Positions 1 through 7,490 of a stretch of 33,578 nucleotides of DNA are shown here, in pieces; the first letter of the stretch is position 1, and every line of letters starts with the position of its first letter. The position numbers and the translations under genes are program-made. Under the pieces are notes generated by a model that was not told the origin of the DNA, did no database searches, and saw only the letters and a list, made by a program, of their open reading frames with translations. Source of the DNA: an uncultured Prevotella sp. (GTDB lineage Bacteria; Bacteroidota; Bacteroidia; Bacteroidales; Bacteroidaceae); assembly GCA_944320105.1 (NCBI GenBank), contig CALUGA010000022.1:1-33578 (forward strand), read 5' to 3'.

Positions 1-158
1 AGCAGCACGAGGTCGAAGTTGTGCGTGCGGCATTGGTCGATGGCGTCGGTGCCGTTGGTCACCGTCACCACCTCGTAGCCTTTCTTCTCAAGGAAGATCA
101 GGTGGGCCTTGAGCAGTTCCATCTCGTCGTCGGCCCAAAGTAACAGTCCGTTGCTCAT
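1..158 (-). CDS. porX: PorX-like response regulator, N-terminal part only
   Basis: Only the first 52 codons are inside the window; the gene continues past the left edge. The translation opens MSNGLLLWADDEMELLKAHL and continues through IFLEKKGYEVVTVTNGTDAIDQCRTHNFDLVLL, a receiver domain with the acidic pair (WADDE) and the strand that leads into the phospho-acceptor Asp, which would lie just outside. This beginning resembles PorX, the Bacteroidetes response regulator with a C-terminal PglZ-like domain that acts with PorY in control of type IX secretion. The start ATG overlaps the stop of the upstream TPR lipoprotein gene as ATGA, so the two are probably translationally coupled. The PorX assignment rests on 52 residues; a generic receiver protein is the alternative. 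Confidence 0.72.
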   Translation of the reverse strand, partial: MSNGLLLWADDEMELLKAHLIFLEKKGYEVVTVTNGTDAIDQCRTHNFDLVL

Positions 159-3106
159 TGGTAAAAGTCGTCTCCGAAGTCGAAACCGCCGTTATATTGC
201 GGTTCGGTGTTGTTGTTATATTCTTGCCAGCCGTCGCCCTCGGCAGGTTCCTCTGCGGGTTCTTCCTCCTGCTCCACGCTTTCTGGGATGTTCAGCAGCT
301 GCTCCTTGCTTATGTCGAGCGGTCGGAGCGCGTCGTCAAAGAACTTCTCGTAGTCGGTGTAGCTGTATTTCGTGCCGAGCAGCGGCAGGTTCTCCTGGCT
401 TATTATTATGCGCCGGCAGCCCTTCACCTTGGCCGCCATGTCGGGGTCGGCGTGCAGGTTGCGTGCGTACTGCAGGGCCTCGTCGTAGCTCATGAACCCG
501 CTCACCATCATGCGGCAGATGCCCCCTTGCTGGTCTATGGCTATGTCGAAGTTGCGCACGAGGTAGTTTGTGAAGTTGTACTTGGCCATGTCGTAGAGCA
601 GCTGGTTGGCGTTTACGGAGTCAGGCTGGTAGGCCAGCAAGAAGAGGTAGCCCGTGTATCGCTCTGCGCTTAGCGTGTCGGTGGCGGTTGAGTCGGCGGC
701 GTCGAGCGTCACGCCCCGGCGCGACCAGATGTCGCCGAGGTCGAACTTGCCGGCCTGCAGCGCCCTTCCGGCCTGCACGCCCTTTATTATCATGCCGGCC
801 ATCTCGGCCACCTCGCTCTGCGGGTATTCCTCCACCACGCGCTTAAGGTTGGCCACGCAGCCGTTGGCATCGCCCTCGCCCAGCAGGCTCAGACCCTCGA
901 TGAAGATGAACTTCGGCCTGTTGGCGCCGAGCGGGAAACGCTCCTCCGATATCTTCGTGTTGGCTTTCACCTCGCCGAAGCGGTCGGCCTTGAAGGCATC
1001 ATACGTGGCTGCGTAGATGGAGTCCTCTATGTGTACGCCGAACTTGGCGTTCTCGGCGAAGTATGGGTCGCTCAGCAGCGTTGTCCACTTGCTGTCGGGG
1101 AACATCGTCTTCAGCCTTTCGAGGCTGGCTGTGGCCATGGCCTGGTTGCCCATGCGCGAGTAGAGCAGGAACAGGTGGTACAGGGCCTCGTCGTTTTTCT
1201 CGTAGTCTTGGTATTGCGTGGTGAGCCTGGTCAGTGCCTTTTCGCTCAGCTTGAGGTTGTCGAGCTTGTCCTTGAAGATTACGCCCGAGTTGAAGAGGCC
1301 GTCCATTATGATGATGTCGCTCTCGGCCTTTTGTTCCGGCGTAAACGGAATCTGGGCCATGTAATACTCCCGGGTGTGCGGGTCGCCTGCTGCGGTGTCG
1401 GCAGCGGCGGCTCCCGGTTCTCCGTTGGCGGCGATGGCGGTGCTGTCCTGTGGGGCGGCCTCGGCGTCGCCGGCGGCGAGCGAGTCGGCGGCAGCGGTGT
1501 CGCCTTGAGCGTCGGCATTGAGGTTCACCACGGTTTGGTTGATTCGTTGCCAGTTGTCAACGTTCTGCCGCTTGCCCCACTGCCGCTGGAAGGCGGCCTT
1601 GCCCTGGTTCACCGTCATGGGGTTGTAGAAGTACCATGTGCCGCCGTCCTTGGCCTGCGTGGTGGGCCTGCGGCCCGGCGTTAGGCGGTTGCCCACTGCG
1701 CCCTGCTTTTGCAGCTGCTCCTCCACGGCGGCCTCCTGCGCGGCGCGCTTCTCCTCTTCCTCCTTTTTCTTCAGTGCCTCTATCACGCGGTCGATGGCGG
1801 CGTTGCGCTCGGCCTCGGGCATCTTGGCCAACAGTTGCAGCGAGTCTTGCAGGTGGACGGCATCGGTGAACGGCACCAGCTCGTCGAGCACCTTCGACCG
1901 CTTCGACAGTTCCTCATAGTCGGGGCGTTCCTTGTCGAGCAGTCCTATGGCCTCGCCGTAGCACCGCTGAGCGTCGTTGTACCGCTCCTTGGCCCAGTAA
2001 AGGTTGCCCAGCCTGAGCAGCAGCACACCCTTCTCTATGCCGCTGCGCGTGGCCTTCTGGTTGCCTTGCTCGTAGGCGGCAATGGCGTTCGTGGTGTCGC
2101 GCCCGGCGAGGTAGATGTTGCCAATGGCGTAATACACCTGGTCGAGGTAGTCCTTGTTGTTGTCGGAGCGGGCCATGCGGCGCAGCCGCTTTATCATCTG
2201 GCGCGAGCGTCCGCCGCCGGCCACCACCTCTGTCTGCGCTATGCGGGCGTTGAACTCCACCTCGTAGGGCGGGTTCTGGCGCACAACCTTGCGGTAAGCC
2301 TTATAGGCCGCCTCATTGTTACCGAGCGCGCTCTGCAGCTGCCCCATGAGAAACCACTGGCGGGCTTTCTGCTTCCGGCTCCTCTCGTGCTTTATTACCT
2401 TGGCCAAGTAGTTGGTAGCTTCGGCGTATTGCTTGCTGCGCACGTAGTAGTCGGCGTAGGTATAGTCCCACTCGTTTACGGCTTTGTAGTGCATGGAGTC
2501 GCGCTTCATCTTGGTTATCACGTCCTCGGCGTCGTAGAGCCAGCCCAGCTCGGTGTAGCACTTAGCGAGCCACGCCCTGGCTATGCCGTTTATTTCGGGC
2601 TGCGTGGCGTAGAGGCGCGACATGTAGGAAAAGGTGGCTGCGGCCTCGTCGAACTCGCCTTTCTGGAACTGCGACTTGCCCATGAGGAGCCAGGCTTTCC
2701 AGAGGAATGGGTTGTACTCCTTGCGGTTGAGCCACTCTATGTCCTTGGCCGTCTTGCGTCGGCGCTTGTCCCACTTGGGCCTGCGCTTTATGCTGTGCAG
2801 CTTTATGGCCTTTTCCGACTTCTCTATGGCGCGGTCGAAGTTGGCCTTGCCCAGCTCGCGGCTGGCTTTGTTGCCCACGGGGTAGAGCGGAATCATCTCG
2901 GTAAAGTTGTCCTTGTTGCCGTTTTCCTTCTCAAGCTCGCCCTCAATGTATGCCTGGCTGCCGTTGTAGTAAGTGTTGAAGCGGGCGTTGAAGGAGTGCC
3001 ACCAACGCGTGTTGGCCGTGTTTTTCTTCGTGGAGCACCCTGCCGCCATCAGCAGCGTGATGGCGGACAGGAGCGCGGTTATGGTTATGCGGGCAGATGT
3101 TTTCAC
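155..3106 (-). CDS. porW: Large TPR lipoprotein, PorW/SprE type (type IX secretion/gliding associated family)
   Basis: About 983 residues. The N-terminus is a lipoprotein signal ending LLMAAGC at residue 24, followed by STKKNT and an aromatic-rich stretch with NARFNTYYNG, typical of the SprE/PorW family. Tetratricopeptide-like helices are visible around residues 130-420 and again about 660-780. Between them is an Ala/Asp/Gly-rich linker (about 530-590), and the C-terminal 45 residues are acidic and Asn-rich. SprE and PorW are outer-membrane-linked lipoproteins needed for type IX secretion in Flavobacterium and Porphyromonas; homologues also occur in Bacteroidetes without a full system, so a working T9SS is not implied. 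Start: GTG at 3106 gives MKTSARIT; a TTG two codons upstream (3112) is possible. No clear Shine-Dalgarno is seen. The 3' end overlaps porX by ATGA. Confidence 0.82.
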   Translation of the reverse strand: MKTSARITITALLSAITLLMAAGCSTKKNTANTRWWHSFNARFNTYYNGSQAYIEGELEKENGNKDNFTEMIPLYPVGNKASRELGKANFDRAIEKSEKAIKLHSIKRRPKWDKRRRKTAKDIEWLNRKEYNPFLWKAWLLMGKSQFQKGEFDEAAATFSYMSRLYATQPEINGIARAWLAKCYTELGWLYDAEDVITKMKRDSMHYKAVNEWDYTYADYYVRSKQYAEATNYLAKVIKHERSRKQKARQWFLMGQLQSALGNNEAAYKAYRKVVRQNPPYEVEFNARIAQTEVVAGGGRSRQMIKRLRRMARSDNNKDYLDQVYYAIGNIYLAGRDTTNAIAAYEQGNQKATRSGIEKGVLLLRLGNLYWAKERYNDAQRCYGEAIGLLDKERPDYEELSKRSKVLDELVPFTDAVHLQDSLQLLAKMPEAERNAAIDRVIEALKKKEEEEKRAAQEAAVEEQLQKQGAVGNRLTPGRRPTTQAKDGGTWYFYNPMTVNQGKAAFQRQWGKRQNVDNWQRINQTVVNLNADAQGDTAAADSLAAGDAEAAPQDSTAIAANGEPGAAAADTAAGDPHTREYYMAQIPFTPEQKAESDIIIMDGLFNSGVIFKDKLDNLKLSEKALTRLTTQYQDYEKNDEALYHLFLLYSRMGNQAMATASLERLKTMFPDSKWTTLLSDPYFAENAKFGVHIEDSIYAATYDAFKADRFGEVKANTKISEERFPLGANRPKFIFIEGLSLLGEGDANGCVANLKRVVEEYPQSEVAEMAGMIIKGVQAGRALQAGKFDLGDIWSRRGVTLDAADSTATDTLSAERYTGYLFLLAYQPDSVNANQLLYDMAKYNFTNYLVRNFDIAIDQQGGICRMMVSGFMSYDEALQYARNLHADPDMAAKVKGCRRIIISQENLPLLGTKYSYTDYEKFFDDALRPLDISKEQLLNIPESVEQEEEPAEEPAEGDGWQEYNNNTEPQYNGGFDFGDDFYQ

Positions 3107-3242
3107 AATCAAGGGCTGTTCTGTAAATTATGATTTAGTCGCACGAGGATGGACATATTTCATGTTTCGGCCGCTTCTCTGGTTTTATCGGTGCCATCTT
3201 GCCAAGCCTCATCAGTCCGCATGGCAGGCCATGCTCCCTCTT

Positions 3243-3263
3243 CAACTTGCAACTTGCAACTTG
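3243..3263 (+). repeat. Three tandem CAACTTG heptamers
   Basis: Three exact copies of CAACTTG lie end to end between the start of the TPR lipoprotein gene and the end of aroA. No gene is visible in this 280-bp gap and no clear terminator of aroA was found. Possibly a slippage-prone microsatellite. Confidence 0.6.
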
Positions 3264-3392
3264 CTAAAATAAAGAATCGCCTCGACATAATTTATAGTAC
3301 ATCCCTTAAATAAAACTGCATGGCGGTGTGTTTTATTGCCTTTGGGGCGGCATAAATCATTGGCGGGCAGGGCAGGGGCGCCAGATGTGGCC

Positions 3393-4649
3393 TTAGCCCC
3401 CGGCCTCCCTTACGGTGAAGCCCGCCTGCCGGAGGTCGTTCCAGAAGTGTGGGTACGACTTCGACACCACCCCGGGGTCGTTTATCCTGAGGCTCGGGTG
3501 GACGAAGGCCAGCGGCGCGAAGGCCATGGCCATGCGGTGGTCGTTGTACGTGTCGATGGCCGGCGCGTCGTCAGCCAGGCACCGCTCGCCCGTCCATAGC
3601 AGCTCGCGGCCCTCCACGTCGTGCAGCACGTAGCCCAGCTTGCGCATCTCTGTCTTCAGGGCCTCTATGCGGTCGGTCTCCTTTATCTTCAGCGTTTGCA
3701 GCCCGGTAAAGCGGAAGTGTATGCCCAGGGCGGCGCAGCAGGTTACGAACGTCTGCGCCATGTCGGGCGAATTAACGAAGTCGTACTCCAGCCGGTGCAG
3801 CCTGTGGGGTGTGTGCTTCAGCCTCACGGTGGTGGGCTGGCCTTGCTCGGTGCTGTCGAAGGTGGTTTTTACGCCCAGCAGGCTGAATATGTAGCGGGCC
3901 GAGGCGTCGCCCTGCATGCTGCCGTCGGCCAGGCCCCGGAGGGCCAGCGCGTCGCCGCGGGTGCGGCTCAGGGCCATCATCTCGTACCAGTATGACGCTG
4001 CGCTCCAGTCGTTTTCTATCATCCACGGCCGGGCGGAGTAGGGCTTGGCCTTCACGGTGATGGAGTCTATGTCGTTCCACTCGGCCTCGGCGCCGAAAGC
4101 GTTCATCAGCCAGAGCGTCATGTCGATGTATGGGCGCGATATTATCTCGCCCGTGAGCCGCAGCTCCAGGCCGCCCCGCAGCACTGGCCCCACCATGAGC
4201 AAGGCCGAGATGTACTGCGAGCTTACGTTGCCTGCCATCACGAGCGGCCCGCCGTCGAGCCTGCGGCCCGTGATGCGCAGCGGGGGATAGCCCTCCTCGC
4301 CTGCATACTCAATCTCGGCCCCGAGGTTGCGCAGCGCGTCCACAAGCACGCCTATGGGGCGGTGGAGCATGCGCTCCGTGCCGGTTATGGTGCGCTCTCC
4401 GGGCGTAACGGCGAGGTAGGCCGTGAGGAAGCGCATGGCCGTGCCGGCCGCCTTTATGTCGATCACATCGGGCAGGCTTCGCAGTGCGCGCACCATCACC
4501 TCGGTGTCGTCGCAGTCAGACAGGTTTTCGGGCATTGGGCCGCTTCCGGCCAGCGCGTGGATTATGAGCGCGCGGTTGCTTATGCTTTTCGATGCCGGCA
4601 GCGTTATCGTGGCGTTGAGCCTTGCGGGTGGTTCTATTATGTATTGCAT
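3393..4649 (-). CDS. aroA: 3-phosphoshikimate 1-carboxyvinyltransferase (EPSP synthase)
   Basis: A 418-residue protein that joins shikimate 3-phosphate and phosphoenolpyruvate in the sixth step of chorismate synthesis. The family blocks are all visible in order: LPASKSISNRALII (residues 18-31, with the substrate-binding Lys and Arg), AAGTAMRFLTA, HRPIGVLVDALRNLGA, GNVSSQYISALLM, KIKETDRIEALKTEMRKLG, YNDHRMAMAFAPLA and DPGVVSKSYPHFW near the C-terminus. The length matches the usual 420-430 residues. I chose ATG 4649 (MQYIIEPP) because family similarity begins there; an in-frame ATG 26 codons upstream would add a Thr/Asn/Lys-rich stretch with no family support and reach into repeat DNA. It stands alone, in the same direction as the porW-porX pair but 280 bp away. 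Confidence 0.96.
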   Translation of the reverse strand: MQYIIEPPARLNATITLPASKSISNRALIIHALAGSGPMPENLSDCDDTEVMVRALRSLPDVIDIKAAGTAMRFLTAYLAVTPGERTITGTERMLHRPIGVLVDALRNLGAEIEYAGEEGYPPLRITGRRLDGGPLVMAGNVSSQYISALLMVGPVLRGGLELRLTGEIISRPYIDMTLWLMNAFGAEAEWNDIDSITVKAKPYSARPWMIENDWSAASYWYEMMALSRTRGDALALRGLADGSMQGDASARYIFSLLGVKTTFDSTEQGQPTTVRLKHTPHRLHRLEYDFVNSPDMAQTFVTCCAALGIHFRFTGLQTLKIKETDRIEALKTEMRKLGYVLHDVEGRELLWTGERCLADDAPAIDTYNDHRMAMAFAPLAFVHPSLRINDPGVVSKSYPHFWNDLRQAGFTVREAGG

Positions 4650-4714
4650 TGGCAGGGTGGTTATGTTAGTGGTGGTGGGTTTGCCGCGGCCGTTGGCCGC
4701 AGCTTGCTTTGTGC

Positions 4715-4808
4715 AAAGGCAATGCAAACGGGATGGAATTGTAGAGACGATGCGCGCATCGTCTCCACAACTGCGGTTTCCCGAGTGCGATTTGCTTTAT
4801 GCAAAGTT
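4715..4808 (-). repeat. Dispersed 88-bp unit, copy A (inverted)
   Basis: Read on the minus strand this runs from CTTTGCATAAAGCAA through CGCACTCGGG, a GTGGAGACG palindrome, and ends CCCGTTTGCATTGCCTTTGC. It matches the two tandem copies at 25595-25771 over nearly its whole length. It lies upstream of aroA with its TTTGC-rich end toward the gene. Confidence 0.8.
4741..4768. repeat. 28-bp GTAGAGACG palindrome, core ATGCGCGCAT
   Basis: The outer arms are GTAGAGACG and CGTCTCCAC around the self-complementary core ATGCGCGCAT, with one mismatch in the arms. Read on the minus strand it is identical to the copy at 25724-25751. Confidence 0.85.
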
Positions 4809-4911
4809 AAGCATTATAATCCGCACGGGCAAATCCGTCGTGCAAAACTTTGCAAATGCAACCATGGCAAGCTCGCTTCCGTCTCCCCATAACGGGAGAA
4901 TCCCCAGCTTA

Positions 4912-5040
4912 TTCTCGATGTAGAGACGTGGCGCGCCACGTCTCTACAACAGCCTCGTCGATAAAACCGAAAGTCAATCAGCCGGACAGCATCACGAAAT
5001 CCGGCTAAAGTCAAATGACTGATTCGGGCTAAAAATGTTT
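4912..5040 (+). repeat. MITE-like element, right half (second copy)
   Basis: The stretch begins TTCTCGATG, runs into a GTAGAGACG palindrome, and then shares ACCGAAA, TCAATC, CACGAAATCCGGCT and a GATTCGGG-containing end with 16663-16790. The left inverted end seen at 16561 was not found here, so this looks like a half element or a diverged copy. Confidence 0.7.
4920..4947. repeat. 28-bp GTAGAGACG palindrome, core TGGCGCGCCA
   Basis: Perfect palindrome: arms GTAGAGACG and CGTCTCTAC around TGGCGCGCCA. The core differs from the other copies but is still self-complementary. Confidence 0.88.
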
Positions 5041-5077
5041 TACAAAGATGGGGTTGCTGCCCCATGGCGGCCTTTCG

Positions 5078-5156
5078 GGCTTGCGAAACGGCCTGTTTGG
5101 GGCAGCCGAACGGCCTGTTTCGCAGCCTAAAACAGGCCGTTTTGCACCGCCAAACG
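5078..5156. repeat. Cluster of GGCCTGTTT palindromic units, locus 1
   Basis: Contains GCGAAACGGCCTGTTT, CGAACGGCCTGTTTCGC and AAAACAGGCCGTTTTGC in alternating orientation. Related clusters lie at 16891-16980, 25834-25955 and 30845-30980. Neighbouring units can pair with each other as long hairpins. Confidence 0.8.
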
Positions 5157-5443
5157 CCACCTTGTTGCAAGTGGTTGTGTGCCAGTGGGTTGCCCGTTTG
5201 GCAAATTTGACATTCCCGTGGTAAACAAATTTTACATATGTTGAGGCTCAGCCGCCCTGCCGCCTCCCGTGCAGCACTCTTCGCGGCAGTCCTCGCCGAG
5301 GCGGCGTTTGCCGTTAGCCATTGTTGCCTATAAGCCGTAGCGCGGTGCTTCGGCACGGTTGCGTTGGTTTTTATTGGCTGGATTTTTATCTCTGTTTGGC
5401 CTTGTTTTATCCGCGAAACGTGGCGTGTATGGAAAAAATTCAG

Positions 5444-5451
5444 TATATTTG
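5444..5451 (+). promoter_or_regulatory. Bacteroidetes -7 element TATATTTG
   Basis: TATATTTG followed by CAGCC fits the TAnnTTTG consensus. No clear TTTG is seen at -33. If used, it gives a leader of about 255 bases before the lipoprotein start at 5713. Confidence 0.5.
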
Positions 5452-5712
5452 CAGCCGCTCCGGGGCATTTGTGCAGGCTTTATATTGTGCAGTCTGCTGC
5501 TTGCCGGGGCGGCGCACATGAAGCAAGGCGATTGCCTGTGGCCTGCATTTGGGCGGCCGGCCTTTAACGCGCAACGGGGCGGCGTGGGGCATCGGGGTTG
5601 CCGGGCGGGCGCAGGCGTAGGCTCCCCGCCATTGCCATGGTGCGGAAAGATAGAGTAAAATTACTTAAACGCAAGCCGACGGGAGCCACGGCGGCATAGA
5701 TTAAAATTCAAG

Positions 5713-6729
5713 ATGAAGAGTTTTTTTTATGGTTTCTTGCCAGCGTTGATGATGGCATTGTGCGCAGTTACGTTCACTGCGTGTGGCGACGATGAAGAAG
5801 AAACAAGCGGCGGCCCCGGTGGCGGCGGCTCTGGCTCGGGTGGTGGCACTCCCACCCTGCCCAGCGTGGACAACGCCAATGCCGTTACGCAGCTGCGCTA
5901 TGTTACATCATGGCAAACCACCGAAGCCGAGTACACCTACACCAACGGGCGGATGGCAAGCGGCAGCGACCTGGTTGACAACCTCGATTTCGTAATCACA
6001 TACAGCCCCTTCACCATAGTGTCGCAGGACGGAGGCTACCGCGAGACTTACAAGAACATTGTGACGAACGCACAGGGCTTCATCACCTCGATGGACTTGG
6101 AAATCGTTGACATCGACGACCCTGTGGGCTACGAGGAGATAACTTGTAAGATCAGCGCCACTTACGATGCCGACGGCCACCTGACGAGCTACACCGAGAG
6201 CGAGATTGAGACCTACGAGGGCATTGAGTACCGCGACGTCAGCACACTAACGTTTACGTGGCAGGGAGGCAACCTCGTGAAGACCGAAGATGCATGGAAG
6301 AGCTACGAGAACGGCGTATTGACGGAGTCGGGCAATGAGGATGAGTACACTATTTATTATGGCGATGCCTCTGTGTCGAACAGCGGCATCTACATACCCG
6401 CGACTATACCCGACCTCGACTTCATGTGCTATGCTGGCTTCCTTGGCAAGCCTACCAAGGACATACCTACGAGGGTGGTTGATGATGCCGATGGGTATGA
6501 AGACCTTTACACCAACGTGGACAAGGATGCGAAGGGCCGCATAGTGGCCCTGCACATACAGGAGAGATCCTCCTCTCCGACGGCACTGTATTACGGCTAT
6601 GCCGACAACCCGCTGGCTCCGCTCGCGGAGCAGGCTTCAATGGCTGCGCCGCAGTTCTTAAAGTCCACCCGCGCGCTGCACAAGCGCGGCCTGCGCAGCC
6701 GCCTCAAGGCTCGCAAGGCCAGGCGCTGA
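5713..6729 (+). CDS. Surface-type lipoprotein, DUF4595-like, unknown function
   Basis: A 338-residue protein with a lipoprotein signal ending TFTAC at Cys24. The Cys is followed at once by GDDEEE, which resembles the acidic lipoprotein export signal that sends Bacteroidetes lipoproteins to the cell surface. A Gly/Ser-rich spacer (about residues 31-45) leads to beta-rich repeats of the kind YTYTNGRM, TYDADGHLTSYTE and TFTWQGGNLVKTED, reminiscent of DUF4595 proteins. The last 25 residues are strikingly basic (RALHKRG to KARKARR). It is a single gene followed directly by a strong hairpin. Function is unknown; a substrate-binding or structural surface protein is a guess. Confidence 0.75.
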   Translation: MKSFFYGFLPALMMALCAVTFTACGDDEEETSGGPGGGGSGSGGGTPTLPSVDNANAVTQLRYVTSWQTTEAEYTYTNGRMASGSDLVDNLDFVITYSPFTIVSQDGGYRETYKNIVTNAQGFITSMDLEIVDIDDPVGYEEITCKISATYDADGHLTSYTESEIETYEGIEYRDVSTLTFTWQGGNLVKTEDAWKSYENGVLTESGNEDEYTIYYGDASVSNSGIYIPATIPDLDFMCYAGFLGKPTKDIPTRVVDDADGYEDLYTNVDKDAKGRIVALHIQERSSSPTALYYGYADNPLAPLAEQASMAAPQFLKSTRALHKRGLRSRLKARKARR

Positions 6730-6782
6730 GCTGCCTGCCTTGCCCGTGCGCCCCGCCCCGTGCGCACGGGCAGATAGGCAGC
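6730..6782 (+). terminator. Long hairpin immediately after the lipoprotein stop
   Basis: Arms GCTGCCT and TGCCCGTGCGC (6730-6751) pair with GCGCACGGGCA and AGGCAGC (6762-6782), with a small internal bulge. No T tract follows, so it is a strong stem but not a classical terminator. Confidence 0.6.
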
Positions 6783-6825
6783 GGCACAAAATGCTGCGGA
6801 AGCCTGACTGCGGCTTTGGGTTAAA

Positions 6826-6876
6826 GCAAAAAAGCATGGGCGGCAGGGTCTTTGCAGACCGTTGCCGCCCATGCTT
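6826..6876 (-). terminator. Rho-independent terminator of folE
   Basis: On the minus strand AAGCATGGGCGGCA pairs with TGCCGCCCATGCTT, with GGTCT/AGACC continuing the stem, and TTTTTTGC follows. It lies 28 bases past the folE stop. Confidence 0.85.
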
Positions 6877-6903
6877 GGCTTTGTCGTATGTTGTGGTCGG
6901 GGC

Positions 6904-7485
6904 TTACTTGTTGTGTATTAGGTTCATGAACTCCTGCCGCGTCTTGGCTTGGTTGAACGCGCCCGAGAAGTCGCTCGTGGTGGTTATGGAGTTCTGCTTC
7001 TCCACTCCGCGCATCTGCATGCACATGTGGCGCGCCTCCACCACCACCATCACGCCCAGCGGGTGGAGCGTCTGCTCTATGCACTCCTTTATTTGCAGCG
7101 TCATGCGCTCCTGCACTTGCAGGCGGTGGGAGTATATGTCCACCACGCGGGCTATCTTGCTCAGGCCCGTGATGTAGCCGTTGGGGATGTAGGCCACGTG
7201 CGCCTTGCCGTAGAAGGGGAGCATGTGGTGCTCGCAGAGCGAGAAGAAGTCGATGTCCTTCACTATCACCATCTGGCTGTAGTCTTCCTTGAACAGGGCG
7301 TCGGTGAGCACCTTGTGGGCATCCATGTAGTAGCCGCGGGTGAGCACCTGCATGGCCTTGGCCACGCGCATGGGCGTTTTCTGCAGCCCCTCGCGCGCGG
7401 GGTCTTCGCCCAGCAGCGAGAGCACGGCCTTGTAGTGCGCGGCCAGCTCGTCGAGCCCGTCGCGGTAGTCTTTGTCTGTGTACAT
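6904..7485 (-). CDS. folE: GTP cyclohydrolase I
   Basis: A 193-residue enzyme that turns GTP into 7,8-dihydroneopterin triphosphate, the first step of folate synthesis. Zinc ligands are visible as Cys84 and His87 in [13 protein letters not shown] and Cys155 in [10 protein letters not shown]. Other family blocks are [13 protein letters not shown] (residues 33-45), [22 protein letters not shown] (107-128) and [14 protein letters not shown] near the C-terminus. Length is normal for a type IA enzyme. The start lies 5 bases after the stop of the SPOR gene, so it is the last gene of the minus-strand cluster, and a good terminator follows. Confidence 0.96.
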   Translation of the reverse strand: MYTDKDYRDGLDELAAHYKAVLSLLGEDPAREGLQKTPMRVAKAMQVLTRGYYMDAHKVLTDALFKEDYSQMVIVKDIDFFSLCEHHMLPFYGKAHVAYIPNGYITGLSKIARVVDIYSHRLQVQERMTLQIKECIEQTLHPLGVMVVVEARHMCMQMRGVEKQNSITTTSDFSGAFNQAKTRQEFMNLIHNK

Positions 7486-7490
7486 TCGTC

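Larger units (their letters stand above)
4650..5712. other. Gene-free, repeat-rich intergenic region
   Basis: About 1.06 kb without a supported gene. From left to right it holds: one inverted copy of the 88-bp unit otherwise found at 25.6 kb (about 4715-4808), containing a palindrome at 4741-4768; a second palindrome at 4920-4947 followed by a stretch shared with 16.66-16.79 kb (4912-5040); a cluster of GGCCTGTTT palindromes (5078-5156); a -7 promoter element at 5444; and a GC-rich leader of about 250 bases before the lipoprotein gene. Open frames across the repeats show no family likeness and no codon bias like their neighbours. Confidence 0.75.

Noticed and set aside
1709-3133. 474-codon open frame on the plus strand opposite the TPR lipoprotein
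   Set aside because: Antisense shadow caused by GC-rich codon use; Leu/Val/Gly-rich without domain likeness.
4814-5356. 180-codon open frame on the minus strand
   Set aside because: It crosses two repeat families and a palindrome; the translation is repeat-derived and rich in Arg, Ala and Cys without any family block.
5452-5712. Cobalamin or other known riboswitch
   Set aside because: The conserved boxes expected for a cobalamin element were not found, and the downstream gene gives no metabolic hint.
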